64,000 bases of DNA from Maricaulis sp. (GTDB taxonomy: Bacteria; Pseudomonadota; Alphaproteobacteria; Caulobacterales; Maricaulaceae): contig JAEPND010000009.1 of assembly GCA_017643585.1 (NCBI GenBank), positions 36,555 to 100,554 on the forward strand. The letters are read 5' to 3'. Position numbers and translations under genes: made by a program. The notes beneath the pieces are model-generated. The model was given only the letters and a program-made list of their open reading frames with translations. It was not told the DNA's origin and did no database searches. This document shows, piece after piece, positions 48,154 to 56,976 of this stretch (position 1 is the first letter of the stretch; the number at the start of each line of letters is the position of its first letter).

Positions 48154-48704
48154 GCTCCATTCATGGCGCCATCGACAGCCTTCTCGGCGTCTTTGTCGCT
48201 GACTTCTACGCCGGCCAGGGCTTCAACGGCAGCAGCCGTTGCGCTGGCGGCGATACCGCGAACCTCGGCGAAGGCCTTGTCCTTGGCAGCGCGGATGGAC
48301 GCTTCAGCAGCTTCCTGCTTCTCGGCCAGTTCCGCTTCTACCTTGGCAGCTTCCTGCGCCAGTTCCTTGTCCAGGGCGTCGCGCGTGTCAGCAGCAATAC
48401 CGTGAGCCTTGGAACGAGCTTCCGCGAGGGATTTCTCGTAAGCCTCACCGGCTGCTTCTGCATCAGCTTTCGCCTGGGCAGCGGCATCCAGATCGTCCGC
48501 GATACGGTCGCGGCGGTCTTCGATCGTCGTCTTGATCTTCGGCAGGATAAAGCGATCCAGCGCGACGTAGAGCACGACGAAGCTGATCGCCAGCCAGAAG
48601 AGCTGGGACGGGAAATATGTCGGGTCGAAGGGCGGGAAGACGTCCGATGCCGCGTGAGCTGCATCTGCGCCGTGAGCCGCTTCTTGTTCCGGTGCGAGCG
48701 TCAT
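48150..48704 (-). CDS. atpG: ATP synthase F0 subunit b'
   Basis: 184 residues. The membrane helix follows PPFDPTYFPSQLFWLAISF, typical of the b' form, and FILPKIKTTIEDRRDRIADD leads into the coiled coil. A separate b' subunit marks alphaproteobacteria and phototrophs. It pairs with the b subunit in the stalk. Confidence 0.95.
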   Translation of the reverse strand: MTLAPEQEAAHGADAAHAASDVFPPFDPTYFPSQLFWLAISFVVLYVALDRFILPKIKTTIEDRRDRIADDLDAAAQAKADAEAAGEAYEKSLAEARSKAHGIAADTRDALDKELAQEAAKVEAELAEKQEAAEASIRAAKDKAFAEVRGIAASATAAAVEALAGVEVSDKDAEKAVDGAMNGA

Positions 48705-48788
48705 GGAACGCCTGCTCCTATGTCAAAGGTGCTCCCGAAAGGGAGCAAGAGCGCGCGGCAATCCGGTGATTACCGCGCGAACCTGATA

Positions 48789-49013
48789 TTAGCCGAACAG
48801 GGCCAGCAGGGCGATGAGCAGGGAGAAGATGCCCAGTGCCTCGGTAACGGCGAAGCCGAAGATCAGGTTACCGAACTGCTGCTGAGCAGCAGACGGGTTG
48901 CGCATAGCGCCCTGAAGGAAGGAACCGAAGATGTTGCCAACGCCGATGGCTGCACCGAGCATACCAAGGCAAGCCAGACCGGCGCCGATGTAACGAGCTG
49001 CTTCCGCTTCCAT
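48789..49013 (-). CDS. atpE: ATP synthase F0 subunit c
   Basis: 74 residues, a two-helix hairpin. The polar loop is RNPSAAQQQ, and the proton-carrying carboxylate is the Glu in [19 protein letters not shown]. It builds the rotor ring. A ribosome site AGGAG precedes it. Confidence 0.98.
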   Translation of the reverse strand: MEAEAARYIGAGLACLGMLGAAIGVGNIFGSFLQGAMRNPSAAQQQFGNLIFGFAVTEALGIFSLLIALLALFG

Positions 49014-49064
49014 TTTGAAACTCCTTTAGAAGATCGTGTAGCTGTGAGTGAAACGACGTCCTGC

Positions 49065-49865
49065 TTAGTGTCCTGGGTGCAGGGCGTCGGAAAGATAGAT
49101 GCAGGTCAAAATCGCAAAGACATACGCCTGCAGGAAAGCGACCAGGAATTCGAGAGCCGTCAGCGCCAGCGTCATGGCGAAGGGCAATACGCCGACAGCG
49201 TAACCCAGCGCGCCCAGAGCTTCAGGCGCAGCCAGCATGACGATGAAACCGGCGAAAACCTTGAGCAGGATGTGACCTGCCAGCATGTTCGCGAACAGAC
49301 GTACAGAGTGCGAGATCGGACGGCTGATGAAGGAGATAATCTCGATCAGCGTCACGAAGGGCAGGATGTACATGGGTACGCCGGACGGTACGAAGAGCTT
49401 GAAGAATTTCGGGCCGTTCTTGAACAGGCCGTAAACCAGAACCGTCAGCCAGACCATCATGGCCAGCGCGGCCGTAACGATGATGTGCGAGGTGATGGTG
49501 AAGGAGTGCCAGCCCGGCGCCGGGAAATACGGGAACATGCCGAGCATGTTGGCGACCAGGATGAAGATGAAGAGCGTAAAGACAAACGGGAAGAAGCGCA
49601 GCGCGTCGGAGCCCGCGGTCGAGCGCAACATGTCTGCCACAAAACCGTAGATGATCTCGGCCACCGACTGCGAACGGCTCGGGATCGTCGCACGACGCCC
49701 CATAGCGGTGGAAAACAGCACGATGGTCAAAACCGAGGTCAGGACCATGAAGAAGCTGGAGTTGGTAAAGGACAGATCGTAGCCGAAGAGCTCAAAATGA
49801 AGCTCGCGACCGAAGAACTCCACCGTGTGGACTTCGAACTGCTTGATCGGGTTGGTGTCTGCCAC
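49065..49865 (-). CDS. atpB: ATP synthase F0 subunit a
   Basis: 266 residues from GTG 49865, with GAGG upstream. The essential arginine is in [19 protein letters not shown], and the last helices ([21 protein letters not shown]) form the second half-channel. It conducts protons past the c-ring. Confidence 0.97.
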   Translation of the reverse strand: MADTNPIKQFEVHTVEFFGRELHFELFGYDLSFTNSSFFMVLTSVLTIVLFSTAMGRRATIPSRSQSVAEIIYGFVADMLRSTAGSDALRFFPFVFTLFIFILVANMLGMFPYFPAPGWHSFTITSHIIVTAALAMMVWLTVLVYGLFKNGPKFFKLFVPSGVPMYILPFVTLIEIISFISRPISHSVRLFANMLAGHILLKVFAGFIVMLAAPEALGALGYAVGVLPFAMTLALTALEFLVAFLQAYVFAILTCIYLSDALHPGH

Positions 49866-49918
49866 GCCCGGCCTCTTTCATGTCTTGCGGCAGCTGCCGC
49901 TGTCTACCCAAGGAAACG

Positions 49919-50254
49919 TCAGCTTTCGCCGCTCGTCTCCGAATTAATCTCTTTGGCCGCCCTGACCACATTCAATGTGCCCGAGGCAAAGCCGAACATT
50001 GTGCCGATGACCAGTCCCCAGGGGCTCGAACCGGCAACCAGGTCGATAATGAAACCCAGCGCGGATCCGACGAACACGCCTGCGAAGAACTCGGATCCGT
50101 ATCGCATCCCGAGGGACCATGCGGATCGCGGCTCATCCTGTGTCTTGGCTCTGCGGGCTTCGCGCTGCGCGTCAATACGCTGCTGCAAGGCTTCGAGGTC
50201 GGATTTGGATGGGTCGCTCAGAGTGTTGTCTTCACAAGACTGATTAATCGGCAC
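49919..50254 (-). CDS. atpI: ATP synthase protein I
   Basis: 111 residues. A charged N-terminal part (LEALQQRIDAQREARRAKTQ) is followed by two helices (EFFAGVFVGSALGFIIDLVA and PWGLVIGTMFGFASGTLNVV). AtpI assists c-ring assembly. The GTG start at 50254 has no well-spaced ribosome site. It is the first gene of the atpI-B-E-G-F operon. Confidence 0.92.
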   Translation of the reverse strand: MPINQSCEDNTLSDPSKSDLEALQQRIDAQREARRAKTQDEPRSAWSLGMRYGSEFFAGVFVGSALGFIIDLVAGSSPWGLVIGTMFGFASGTLNVVRAAKEINSETSGES

Positions 50255-50287
50255 ACCTATGAAAGAGGACCCCCCATAGGCGCGCGC

Positions 50288-50316
50288 AAACTATCCTTGG
50301 GGCTTGGACAAGTCAA
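50288..50316 (-). promoter_or_regulatory. Promoter of the F0 ATP synthase operon
   Basis: On the minus strand TTGACT (50316-50311) and TAGTTT (50293-50288) with a 17-base spacer, 33 bases upstream of atpI. Confidence 0.6.
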
Positions 50317-50363
50317 GCAATGGTGCGGGAGCGGTAAGCGTATATAATTAAAGCGAAAATCGG

Positions 50364-53300
50364 CTACTCGGCCGCAATCAGCTGTTCCGCGCTTACCAGG
50401 TCTACCGAGACAAGTTGCGAAACGCCGCGTTCGGCCATGGTCACGCCGAACAGGCGATCCACCCGCGACATGGTCAGCGGATTGTGGGTGATCACCAGGA
50501 AACGGGTCTCCGTCAGGCGGCGCATTTCCGCCAGCATACGGCAATAGCGGTCGACATTGGCGTCATCGAGCGGGGCGTCGACCTCATCCATCACACAGAC
50601 CGGGGCGGGGTTGGACAGGAAGACCGCGAAGATCAGCGCGGAAGCGGTCAGCGCCTGTTCGCCACCGGACATCAGCGACATCGAATCGAGCTTCTTGCCG
50701 GGCGGGCAAGCGAAGATCTCCAGCCCGGCTTCCAGCGGATCATCATCCTCGGTCAGGCGCAGCTCGGCATGGCCACCCTCGAACAGGGTGGCAAAGAGAT
50801 TGCGGAAATGTCCGTCCACGATCTCGAAGGCTTCCAGCAGGCGCGCCCGGCCCTCGCGGGAGAGTTCATCTACCGCCTTGCGCAGGCGACTGATGGCTTC
50901 CAGCAGGTCATCGCGCTCCTTGGCCATCTCCTCGACGGTCTTGGCCAGTTCCTCGGCCTCTTCGTCAGCGCGCAGATTGACGGCGCCGAGGCGATCACGT
51001 GAGGCGCGGGCCTCGTTTAGACGGCGTTCCAGCTCGTCCGGAGACAGGCTGGTGATGTCCTCGTCCTCGATTCGCGAAGCCAGGGCGCCCGGCGCCGAAC
51101 CGGTCGCATCCTGCAGACGTTCCGTGGTCTCGTTGAGGCGTTCGCGAGCGCCGGACAGGCGGGCTTCGGCGGCGGCACGGCTCTCGCGGGCAGCAGAGGC
51201 GGCGGCCTCGGCCTTGCGGGCGGCGCTGTCAGCATCCTTGACCTGGTCTTCGGTGGCGCTGGCTTTTTCACGGGCCTCGCGTGCGACCTCTTCAGCCTTG
51301 TCGATCTTGTCGCCCAGGAGGTGCAATTGCTCCTCCAGCTTGGCCGGAAGCTCACGGGTCTCTGCGAGCCGGGTCTCGGTCTCGACGATCTGTTTGGCGA
51401 TCTCAGCCAGTTGGGCCCTGGCGCTTTCACAGCGCTTGGCCCACGCATCCTGTTCCCGCTGCAGGGCTACCATGCGCTGTTTGCGCATCTCGGCCTCGCG
51501 GCGCACGCTTTCAAAGGCGGCGCGGGCATCGGCGGCGGCCATGCGCGCGCGTTCAGCTTCCTCGCGCGCGGTCTCCAGCGCCTCGATATCGGCCTCGGCC
51601 TGGCTGTCCGTCTCACAGGCCTTGATCGCATCCTCGTGCGCTGCACGTGCCTCCGCCAGCTCTGCCGCGAGGCGCTCCAGCCGCTCCTTGAGGGCGGTGG
51701 CGCGGGCACTGTCCTTGGCGGCCTTCTCGCGCAGATCGCCAACACGGTTGATGGCGCCGCGGGCAGAGCGGTCGGCTTCCGGCAGGGCTTCCCGGGCAGA
51801 GATGGCATCCTGGCGGGCCGCGGTCAGGGCCGCCTGTGCCGCATCCTTGGCCTGCAGGGCGCTTTCCAGCGGATCGGTCTGCACCTTCAGCTCGGCCTCG
51901 ATTTCTTCCAGGCGATTGCGTTGTTCCAGTCGTGCGACGGCTGCAGTTGGTGCATCCGCACGGGCGACCAGCCCGTCCCAGCGCCACAAATCGCCTTCCA
52001 GCGTGACCACGCACTGTCCCGGCTTGAGCTTGCGTGCCGCTTCCTCGGCCCGTTCCGGTTTGACCACACCGATCGAGTCGAGGCGGGCCTTCAGGGCGGG
52101 GGGAGCCTTCACATGATCCGACAGCGGGACAGAGCCGCCGGGCAGCTGGTCGAGCGTGATGGCCAGTTCCTGCCAGTAACGGGGCGCATCGCCGTCCAGC
52201 GAGGCATCAAGATCATCGCCCAGCGCCGCCGCCAGGGCCTGTTCAAAACCTGATCGAGCGCGAACCGCATCAACTGCAGGGTTGGGCGTGTCCTGGGTCG
52301 AGGCGGCCAGCAGGCGTTCCAGTGCCTGGGCCTCTCTTTGCAGGGCATCATGATCGGATTGGCGTTCGCGGTAGGTTTCCAGCGCGTGTTCGAAGGCCGT
52401 CTCGGCCTCGGCCCGGATTGTGTCAGCGGTTTCCGATCGGGTCTTGGCGAGGGTCAGTGCCTGCTCTGCGGTTTCAACGGCCGCTTCGGCTTCGGCCAGA
52501 TCGGCCAGGGCGGTCGAGGCCTGGACACGTTCGCGTTCAACGCTGGCGGCGCTCATCTCCCGCTCGATCTGATTGAGACGGGCAGCCAGGCGTTCGGCAT
52601 CGCGACGGGCGGCTTCCAGGGCGGCCCGGTTCTCGGCGGCCTCCCGGGCCTTGGTGTCGAGGATGGCTTCCTTCTGGGTGCGGCGCTTTTCAGCATCCTG
52701 CGAAGCGGCTTCAGCAAAAGAGAGCGCATCCTTCTCTTTGGCTGCTTCCTGTTCGAGACTTTCGATCTGGCTGGCGGTTTCGCTGCGCGATGTTTCCGCA
52801 TCCTCGCCGATCTGCTCTTCGCGGCGGGTCGAGGCGGCGAGTTCGGTCAAGCGGTTTTCGAAGCCGGAAATGCGATTCTGGACGTCACTTGCATCGCGTT
52901 CCAGCCGGTCGCGTTCGCGCTCCAGCGCCCGCAGGGCCGCGGCGGCCTCGGCCTCTGCCAGGCGTGCGGGCTCTCGGGCCGCGGCCTCGACTTCGGCCTT
53001 TGTCCGGGCATCCGCGGCGGAGCGGGTGGCGGTTTCAGCGGCTTCCAGGCACTCGGCCAGCGCCGCCTCGGCCTCTTCGACCTGGCTGGCAGCGTGGCGC
53101 CAGCGGTTCAGCCAGACGGCGGCTTCCAGCGTGCGGATGCTGGTGGAGAGCTTGCGATAGCGCGATGCCTGGCGCGCCTGTTTCTGCAGGGCGGAATGAC
53201 GGCTGTCTGTCTCGTCGATGACCTCCTGCAGCCGGTCCAGATTACTCTCGGCACCCTTGAGTCTCAGCTCGGCTTCGTGACGGCGAGCCCGCAGGCCGGA

Positions 53301-53810
53301 GACGCCAGCGGCTTCTTCGAGAACACGGCGGCGGTTCTGCGGCTTGGCAGCGATGAGTTCGGAGATCTGGCCCTGGCGGACGAGAGCGGGCGAGTTGGCG
53401 CCCGTGCCGGCGTCGGCGAACAGCAGCTGGACGTCCTTGGCGCGGACTTCCTCGCCATTGATCTTGTAGGCAGAGCCGGCACCACGGGTGATCCGACGGG
53501 TGACTTCCAACGTCGGCGCGTCATTGAAGGCCGGCGGAGCACGACGCTCCGCATTGTCGATGGTCAGGACAACTTCGGCCTGGTTGCGCGCCGGGCGCAT
53601 GTCGGTACCGGCGAAGATGACGTCTTCCATCCCGCCGCCGCGCAGCGATTTGGCAGAGGTGGCACCCATAACCCAGCGCAGGGCTTCGAGCAGGTTGGAC
53701 TTGCCGCACCCGTTCGGCCCAATAATTCCGGTCAAACCCGGATCGATCCGCAATTCGGTCGGATCGACAAAGGATTTAAATCCGGTCAGCCTGAGCTGAG
53801 TGAACTTCAC
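50364..53810 (-). CDS. smc: Chromosome segregation ATPase SMC
   Basis: 1148 residues. Walker A is GPNGCGKSN (31-39) in the N-terminal head. Two long coiled-coil arms (about 170-480 and 660-980) flank a hinge with RSGFEQALAAALGDDLDA. The C-terminal head has the signature SLMSGGEQALTASAL and Walker B VCVMDEVDAPLDDANVDRY. As the condensin motor it loops DNA and aligns chromosome arms, with ScpA and ScpB encoded elsewhere. It is the last gene of the DUF721-DsbA-DsbA-smc row. Confidence 0.98.
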   Translation of the reverse strand: MKFTQLRLTGFKSFVDPTELRIDPGLTGIIGPNGCGKSNLLEALRWVMGATSAKSLRGGGMEDVIFAGTDMRPARNQAEVVLTIDNAERRAPPAFNDAPTLEVTRRITRGAGSAYKINGEEVRAKDVQLLFADAGTGANSPALVRQGQISELIAAKPQNRRRVLEEAAGVSGLRARRHEAELRLKGAESNLDRLQEVIDETDSRHSALQKQARQASRYRKLSTSIRTLEAAVWLNRWRHAASQVEEAEAALAECLEAAETATRSAADARTKAEVEAAAREPARLAEAEAAAALRALERERDRLERDASDVQNRISGFENRLTELAASTRREEQIGEDAETSRSETASQIESLEQEAAKEKDALSFAEAASQDAEKRRTQKEAILDTKAREAAENRAALEAARRDAERLAARLNQIEREMSAASVERERVQASTALADLAEAEAAVETAEQALTLAKTRSETADTIRAEAETAFEHALETYRERQSDHDALQREAQALERLLAASTQDTPNPAVDAVRARSGFEQALAAALGDDLDASLDGDAPRYWQELAITLDQLPGGSVPLSDHVKAPPALKARLDSIGVVKPERAEEAARKLKPGQCVVTLEGDLWRWDGLVARADAPTAAVARLEQRNRLEEIEAELKVQTDPLESALQAKDAAQAALTAARQDAISAREALPEADRSARGAINRVGDLREKAAKDSARATALKERLERLAAELAEARAAHEDAIKACETDSQAEADIEALETAREEAERARMAAADARAAFESVRREAEMRKQRMVALQREQDAWAKRCESARAQLAEIAKQIVETETRLAETRELPAKLEEQLHLLGDKIDKAEEVAREAREKASATEDQVKDADSAARKAEAAASAARESRAAAEARLSGARERLNETTERLQDATGSAPGALASRIEDEDITSLSPDELERRLNEARASRDRLGAVNLRADEEAEELAKTVEEMAKERDDLLEAISRLRKAVDELSREGRARLLEAFEIVDGHFRNLFATLFEGGHAELRLTEDDDPLEAGLEIFACPPGKKLDSMSLMSGGEQALTASALIFAVFLSNPAPVCVMDEVDAPLDDANVDRYCRMLAEMRRLTETRFLVITHNPLTMSRVDRLFGVTMAERGVSQLVSVDLVSAEQLIAAE

Positions 53811-53876
53811 CTGACCTCCACGACGCCGTTTTCACCATGTGTACAAGGCAAATGCGGCGCTTTCCTGACAAATTGT

Positions 53877-54590
53877 CTAGTCCGAATCGGACTCTGTCAG
53901 GAAGTGAAGAATGATTCTCCTGAAGGAGTCTTCAGTGAACTCGGCAGCAACCCTATCTCCGTTGATGATAAGTGGCTCCTCGCCATAGATGAAAATGTAC
54001 TCGCCATCGACTTGCTGGCTCGACAGGAGCACGCCGTTGAACAGGAAGCTGGGCGTGCCCCGTACTCCGTCCAGACTGGCCTGGTAGAGGTTGGACATCA
54101 GGCGCGTATTGTTCGCTTCGTCATTGAAACAGGCGAGCATCTCGTCCTGGGTCCGGCCCAGTGCCCCGGCAATGCGCGCGTAGATACCCAGCACATCCTC
54201 GCGATTGCGCATGCCTTCGAGGATATTGGACTGTTCCATGAACAACAGGTCGACGGCGTCGTAATAGCGTTCGTCACCGACACAATAACTCAGGAAGGCG
54301 CCCGCCGCGGCCATCTGCTCGGGCGGGGTCACGATCGGTCGGAAAATGAAGCGGACCTGGCCCGTCTCCACGAATTCCGAATTGATCATGTGCCAATTGT
54401 TCTCGTGGAAATGTCCGCAATGCGGGCAGGCATAGGAGCCGTATTCAATGATTTCCAGGCGCGCCTCGGCAGAGCCCAGGACAACGTCCTGCGGCGGAGG
54501 AGGCGGGTCAGACGGTTGTTGGGCGTGAGCGCTCCCCAGCGCAAGCACGGACAGGGTCAGGGCGACAAGGGAACGCATCACACCACGCAT
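53877..54590 (-). CDS. DsbA-family thiol-disulfide protein (CPHC)
   Basis: 237 residues with a signal peptide (VALTLSVLALGSAHA). The thioredoxin-fold active site is YGSYACPHCGHFHENN, CPHC as in DsbA, and a cis-proline region is GVRGTPSFLFNGV. It is of the BdbD/Com1-like (thioredoxin_4) type and likely oxidises periplasmic cysteines. It starts five bases after its paralogue. Confidence 0.9.
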   Translation of the reverse strand: MRGVMRSLVALTLSVLALGSAHAQQPSDPPPPPQDVVLGSAEARLEIIEYGSYACPHCGHFHENNWHMINSEFVETGQVRFIFRPIVTPPEQMAAAGAFLSYCVGDERYYDAVDLLFMEQSNILEGMRNREDVLGIYARIAGALGRTQDEMLACFNDEANNTRLMSNLYQASLDGVRGTPSFLFNGVLLSSQQVDGEYIFIYGEEPLIINGDRVAAEFTEDSFRRIILHFLTESDSD

Positions 54591-54595
54591 CGCAA

Positions 54596-55318
54596 TTAGC
54601 CTTCAGAGCTGGCTTGTTCGACCAGGTGGTCGAGCAGGCGGCGGAAATTGTCTGCGTCAACAATGGCTTCAACCGGCTCACCATCGATCAGGACCGGGTT
54701 CCCACCCAGGGTGAAGATCGAGCGATTGCCGTCACGTTCACTGTCCAGCATCTGGCCGTTGAACACGAAACGCGGCGTGCCTGTGATACCGGCCTCGAAG
54801 GCACGGTCATGGCTGTCGATAATCGCCTGGTTGATGGCTTCGTCGTTCAGGCAGGCATCCATCTCGGCTTCGGACAGGCCCATGGAGCGTGCAATGGCGA
54901 CATATTGCCGGCGTGCACCACCAGGCTGAGAGGCGGCCTGGAAGATCGCGCGCTGCTGTTGGAACAGCAGGTCGACCATGTCGAAATAGCGGTCATCCTC
55001 GACGCAACGGGCAAGGGAGAAGCCAGCGACAGCAAAGGTGGCTCCGCCATTGAGCATCTCACGCATCACATAGCGGACCTTGCCGGTCTCGACGAATTCG
55101 GACTCGATCGTACCCCACACCTCTTCATGGAAAGTGGCGCAATGGCCGCAGGCCACGGAGGCGTATTCGATCATCGTCACCGGTGCGTCGACCGAGCCGA
55201 GGCTGCGCTCGTCAGCGCCCGGGCCCTCGATTGAACCATTGGAGCCGCCACCGCAGGCCGCCAGCGCCAGCGACGCTGTCATGGTCACGGCAGTGAAAAA
55301 TCGACGAGTTACGCTCAT
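54596..55318 (-). CDS. DsbA-family thiol-disulfide lipoprotein (CGHC)
   Basis: 240 residues. The start is MSVTRRFFTAVTMTASLALAAC, a lipoprotein signal with lipobox LAAC. The active site is YASVACGHCATFHEEVW, CGHC, the dipeptide seen in protein disulfide isomerases, and the cis-proline loop is GITGTPRFVFNGQ. Tethered in the periplasm, it may work with the soluble CPHC copy as an oxidase/isomerase pair. That division of labour is inference. Confidence 0.9.
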   Translation of the reverse strand: MSVTRRFFTAVTMTASLALAACGGGSNGSIEGPGADERSLGSVDAPVTMIEYASVACGHCATFHEEVWGTIESEFVETGKVRYVMREMLNGGATFAVAGFSLARCVEDDRYFDMVDLLFQQQRAIFQAASQPGGARRQYVAIARSMGLSEAEMDACLNDEAINQAIIDSHDRAFEAGITGTPRFVFNGQMLDSERDGNRSIFTLGGNPVLIDGEPVEAIVDADNFRRLLDHLVEQASSEG

Positions 55319-55336
55319 TCCAATCCCCTCAGAAAT

Positions 55337-55864
55337 TCAGTTTCCGCCACGGGCTTTGACGGATTTGTCGAAACGTTTCAAGGCGGACAATAACCTTGCC
55401 TCAGCAGAAGTCTCTACCTGATCGCTGTTTTGTGATCTTATTTGCCCGCTTGTCACCCCTGTCTGAACAGGCGACGAGGCGCTCATACTGCCTTGTATCA
55501 CACGCAAACGCGTCGGCGATCGACCGCCGGAATATGTGCCGACACGCTCCAGAATTCGGCGGCTCTCAGCCTGCAATACGGCAGCCGCCGGGCCGCGCGC
55601 CTCGATCACCAGTGTGGCGACGCCCCCAGTGCGCTGAATGGATTTGGGCGCACTCCATTGTGCCAGGCGTTGACCGACGATCTCTGGCCAGTACTGGGCG
55701 AGCTGGTCCACGCCGACACCGAATTTCTTGGCCAAGGGGCGCAATATACGTTCAGCAGCGCGTCCGGCGCGCGGTGCCGGGCGGATAGCGGCGCGGCCGC
55801 GATGCTCCTGCAGATACTGGCCTGCGGCCTGTTCCACGCTTGACTGTGTCGGGCGTCGTCTCAT
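55337..55864 (-). CDS. DUF721 / DciA-like protein
   Basis: 175 residues from ATG 55864 (MRRRPTQSS); a TTG start at 55900 is possible. The DUF721 segment is LRPLAKKFGVGVDQLAQYWPEIVGQRLAQWSAPKSI followed by TLVIEARGPAAAVLQAESRRILERV. DciA proteins of this family load the replicative helicase in bacteria lacking DnaC. The N- and C-terminal extensions look disordered. It is divergent from mutY, an arrangement frequent in alphaproteobacteria. Confidence 0.82.
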   Translation of the reverse strand: MRRRPTQSSVEQAAGQYLQEHRGRAAIRPAPRAGRAAERILRPLAKKFGVGVDQLAQYWPEIVGQRLAQWSAPKSIQRTGGVATLVIEARGPAAAVLQAESRRILERVGTYSGGRSPTRLRVIQGSMSASSPVQTGVTSGQIRSQNSDQVETSAEARLLSALKRFDKSVKARGGN

Positions 55865-55911
55865 GTCACACAGCATTGCGCCTTTGCCATTTTCCCGCAA
55901 GTTGACGCCTC

Positions 55912-56973
55912 ATGCAGACCCGCCCCGAAATCCTTGATCTTCGACAGCGCCTGTTGACCTGGTATGACCGGGAAGGGCGCAGCCTGCCCTGGCGCGTTCG
56001 GCCCGAAGACCGCGAGGCCGGCGTGGTGGCGGATCCCTATGCTATCTGGCTGTCCGAAATCATGTTGCAGCAGACGACGGTTCCTCATGCGACGCCTTAC
56101 TGGCACCGCTTTCTCGCGCTGTGGCCGGGCGTCGAGAACTTGGCTGCTGCGCCGCGCGAGGACGTCATGCGCGAGTGGGCGGGGTTGGGCTATTATGCGC
56201 GAGCGCGCAATCTGCACGCCTGTGCCCAGGCCGTGACAACAGAGCACGCGGGACAGTTTCCCGATACGCTCAAGGGTTTGCTGGCCCTGCCGGGGATCGG
56301 CGAGTACACGGCGAATGCGATCCTGGCGGCTGCGTTCAACGTGCCGGCCAGCGTGGTTGATGGCAATGTCGAGCGGGTGATCACGCGGTTTTACCGGGTC
56401 CAGGTCCCGCTTCCCAAATCCAAGCCCGAGATCAAGCGTCTTGCCGCCGAGATCGCCTGTCCGGAACGGTCATGTGATTACGCGCAGGCGATCATGGATC
56501 TGGGCGCCACCATCTGTACGCCCAAATCGCCCGATTGTGACGCCTGTCCGTGGTCGCAGGGCTGTCAGGCGCGCGCGGAGGGTGACGTGCTGCGCTACCC
56601 GCTCAAGGACCGCAAGAAGCCCAAACCGGTGCGTCGGGGAATCGCCTGGCTGGTGCGTCATGACGGCAAGGTCTGGCTTCGGACACGCGCAGACCAGGGT
56701 CTGCTCGGCGGCATGCGGGAAGTCCCGTCCACGCCATGGGCCGACGCAGAACCGGAGTGGCAACCGCCATTCGATTCAGACTGGACCGCTCGCGGCGAGG
56801 TGAAACACGTCTTCACCCATTTCGAGTTGAAATTGTCGGTGCAGGAGGCTGCGCCGCCAGCCGGCTGGACGCCGGCATCGGGTGACTGGGTGGACGAGAC
56901 TGCGCTCGACCGGGAAGCCTTGCCCAGCGTGATGCGCAAGGTGCTGGCCACCCGTCTGGGTGTCAGTCGCTAG
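55912..56973 (+). CDS. mutY: A/G-specific adenine glycosylase
   Basis: 353 residues. The helix-hairpin-helix is LLALPGIGEYTANAI, the catalytic Asp is in VVDGNVERVITRF, and the iron-sulfur motif C-x6-C-x2-C-x5-C spans CTPKSPDCDACPWSQGC. The C-terminal NUDIX-like domain (AWLVRHDGKVWLRTRADQGL) recognises 8-oxoguanine. It removes adenine mispaired with oxidised guanine. Confidence 0.97.
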   Translation: MQTRPEILDLRQRLLTWYDREGRSLPWRVRPEDREAGVVADPYAIWLSEIMLQQTTVPHATPYWHRFLALWPGVENLAAAPREDVMREWAGLGYYARARNLHACAQAVTTEHAGQFPDTLKGLLALPGIGEYTANAILAAAFNVPASVVDGNVERVITRFYRVQVPLPKSKPEIKRLAAEIACPERSCDYAQAIMDLGATICTPKSPDCDACPWSQGCQARAEGDVLRYPLKDRKKPKPVRRGIAWLVRHDGKVWLRTRADQGLLGGMREVPSTPWADAEPEWQPPFDSDWTARGEVKHVFTHFELKLSVQEAAPPAGWTPASGDWVDETALDREALPSVMRKVLATRLGVSR

Positions 56974-56976
56974 GCG

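Noticed and set aside
48402-50243. Plus-strand open frame of 613 codons opposite the ATP synthase genes
   Set aside because: It spans five well-identified minus-strand genes and their gaps and has low-complexity Glu/Arg/Asp content without family features.
52338-54599. Plus-strand open frame of 753 codons opposite smc and the DsbA-like gene
   Set aside because: It is antisense to two clearly homologous genes, has biased composition typical of the mirror of GC-rich codons, and shows no domain or ribosome site.
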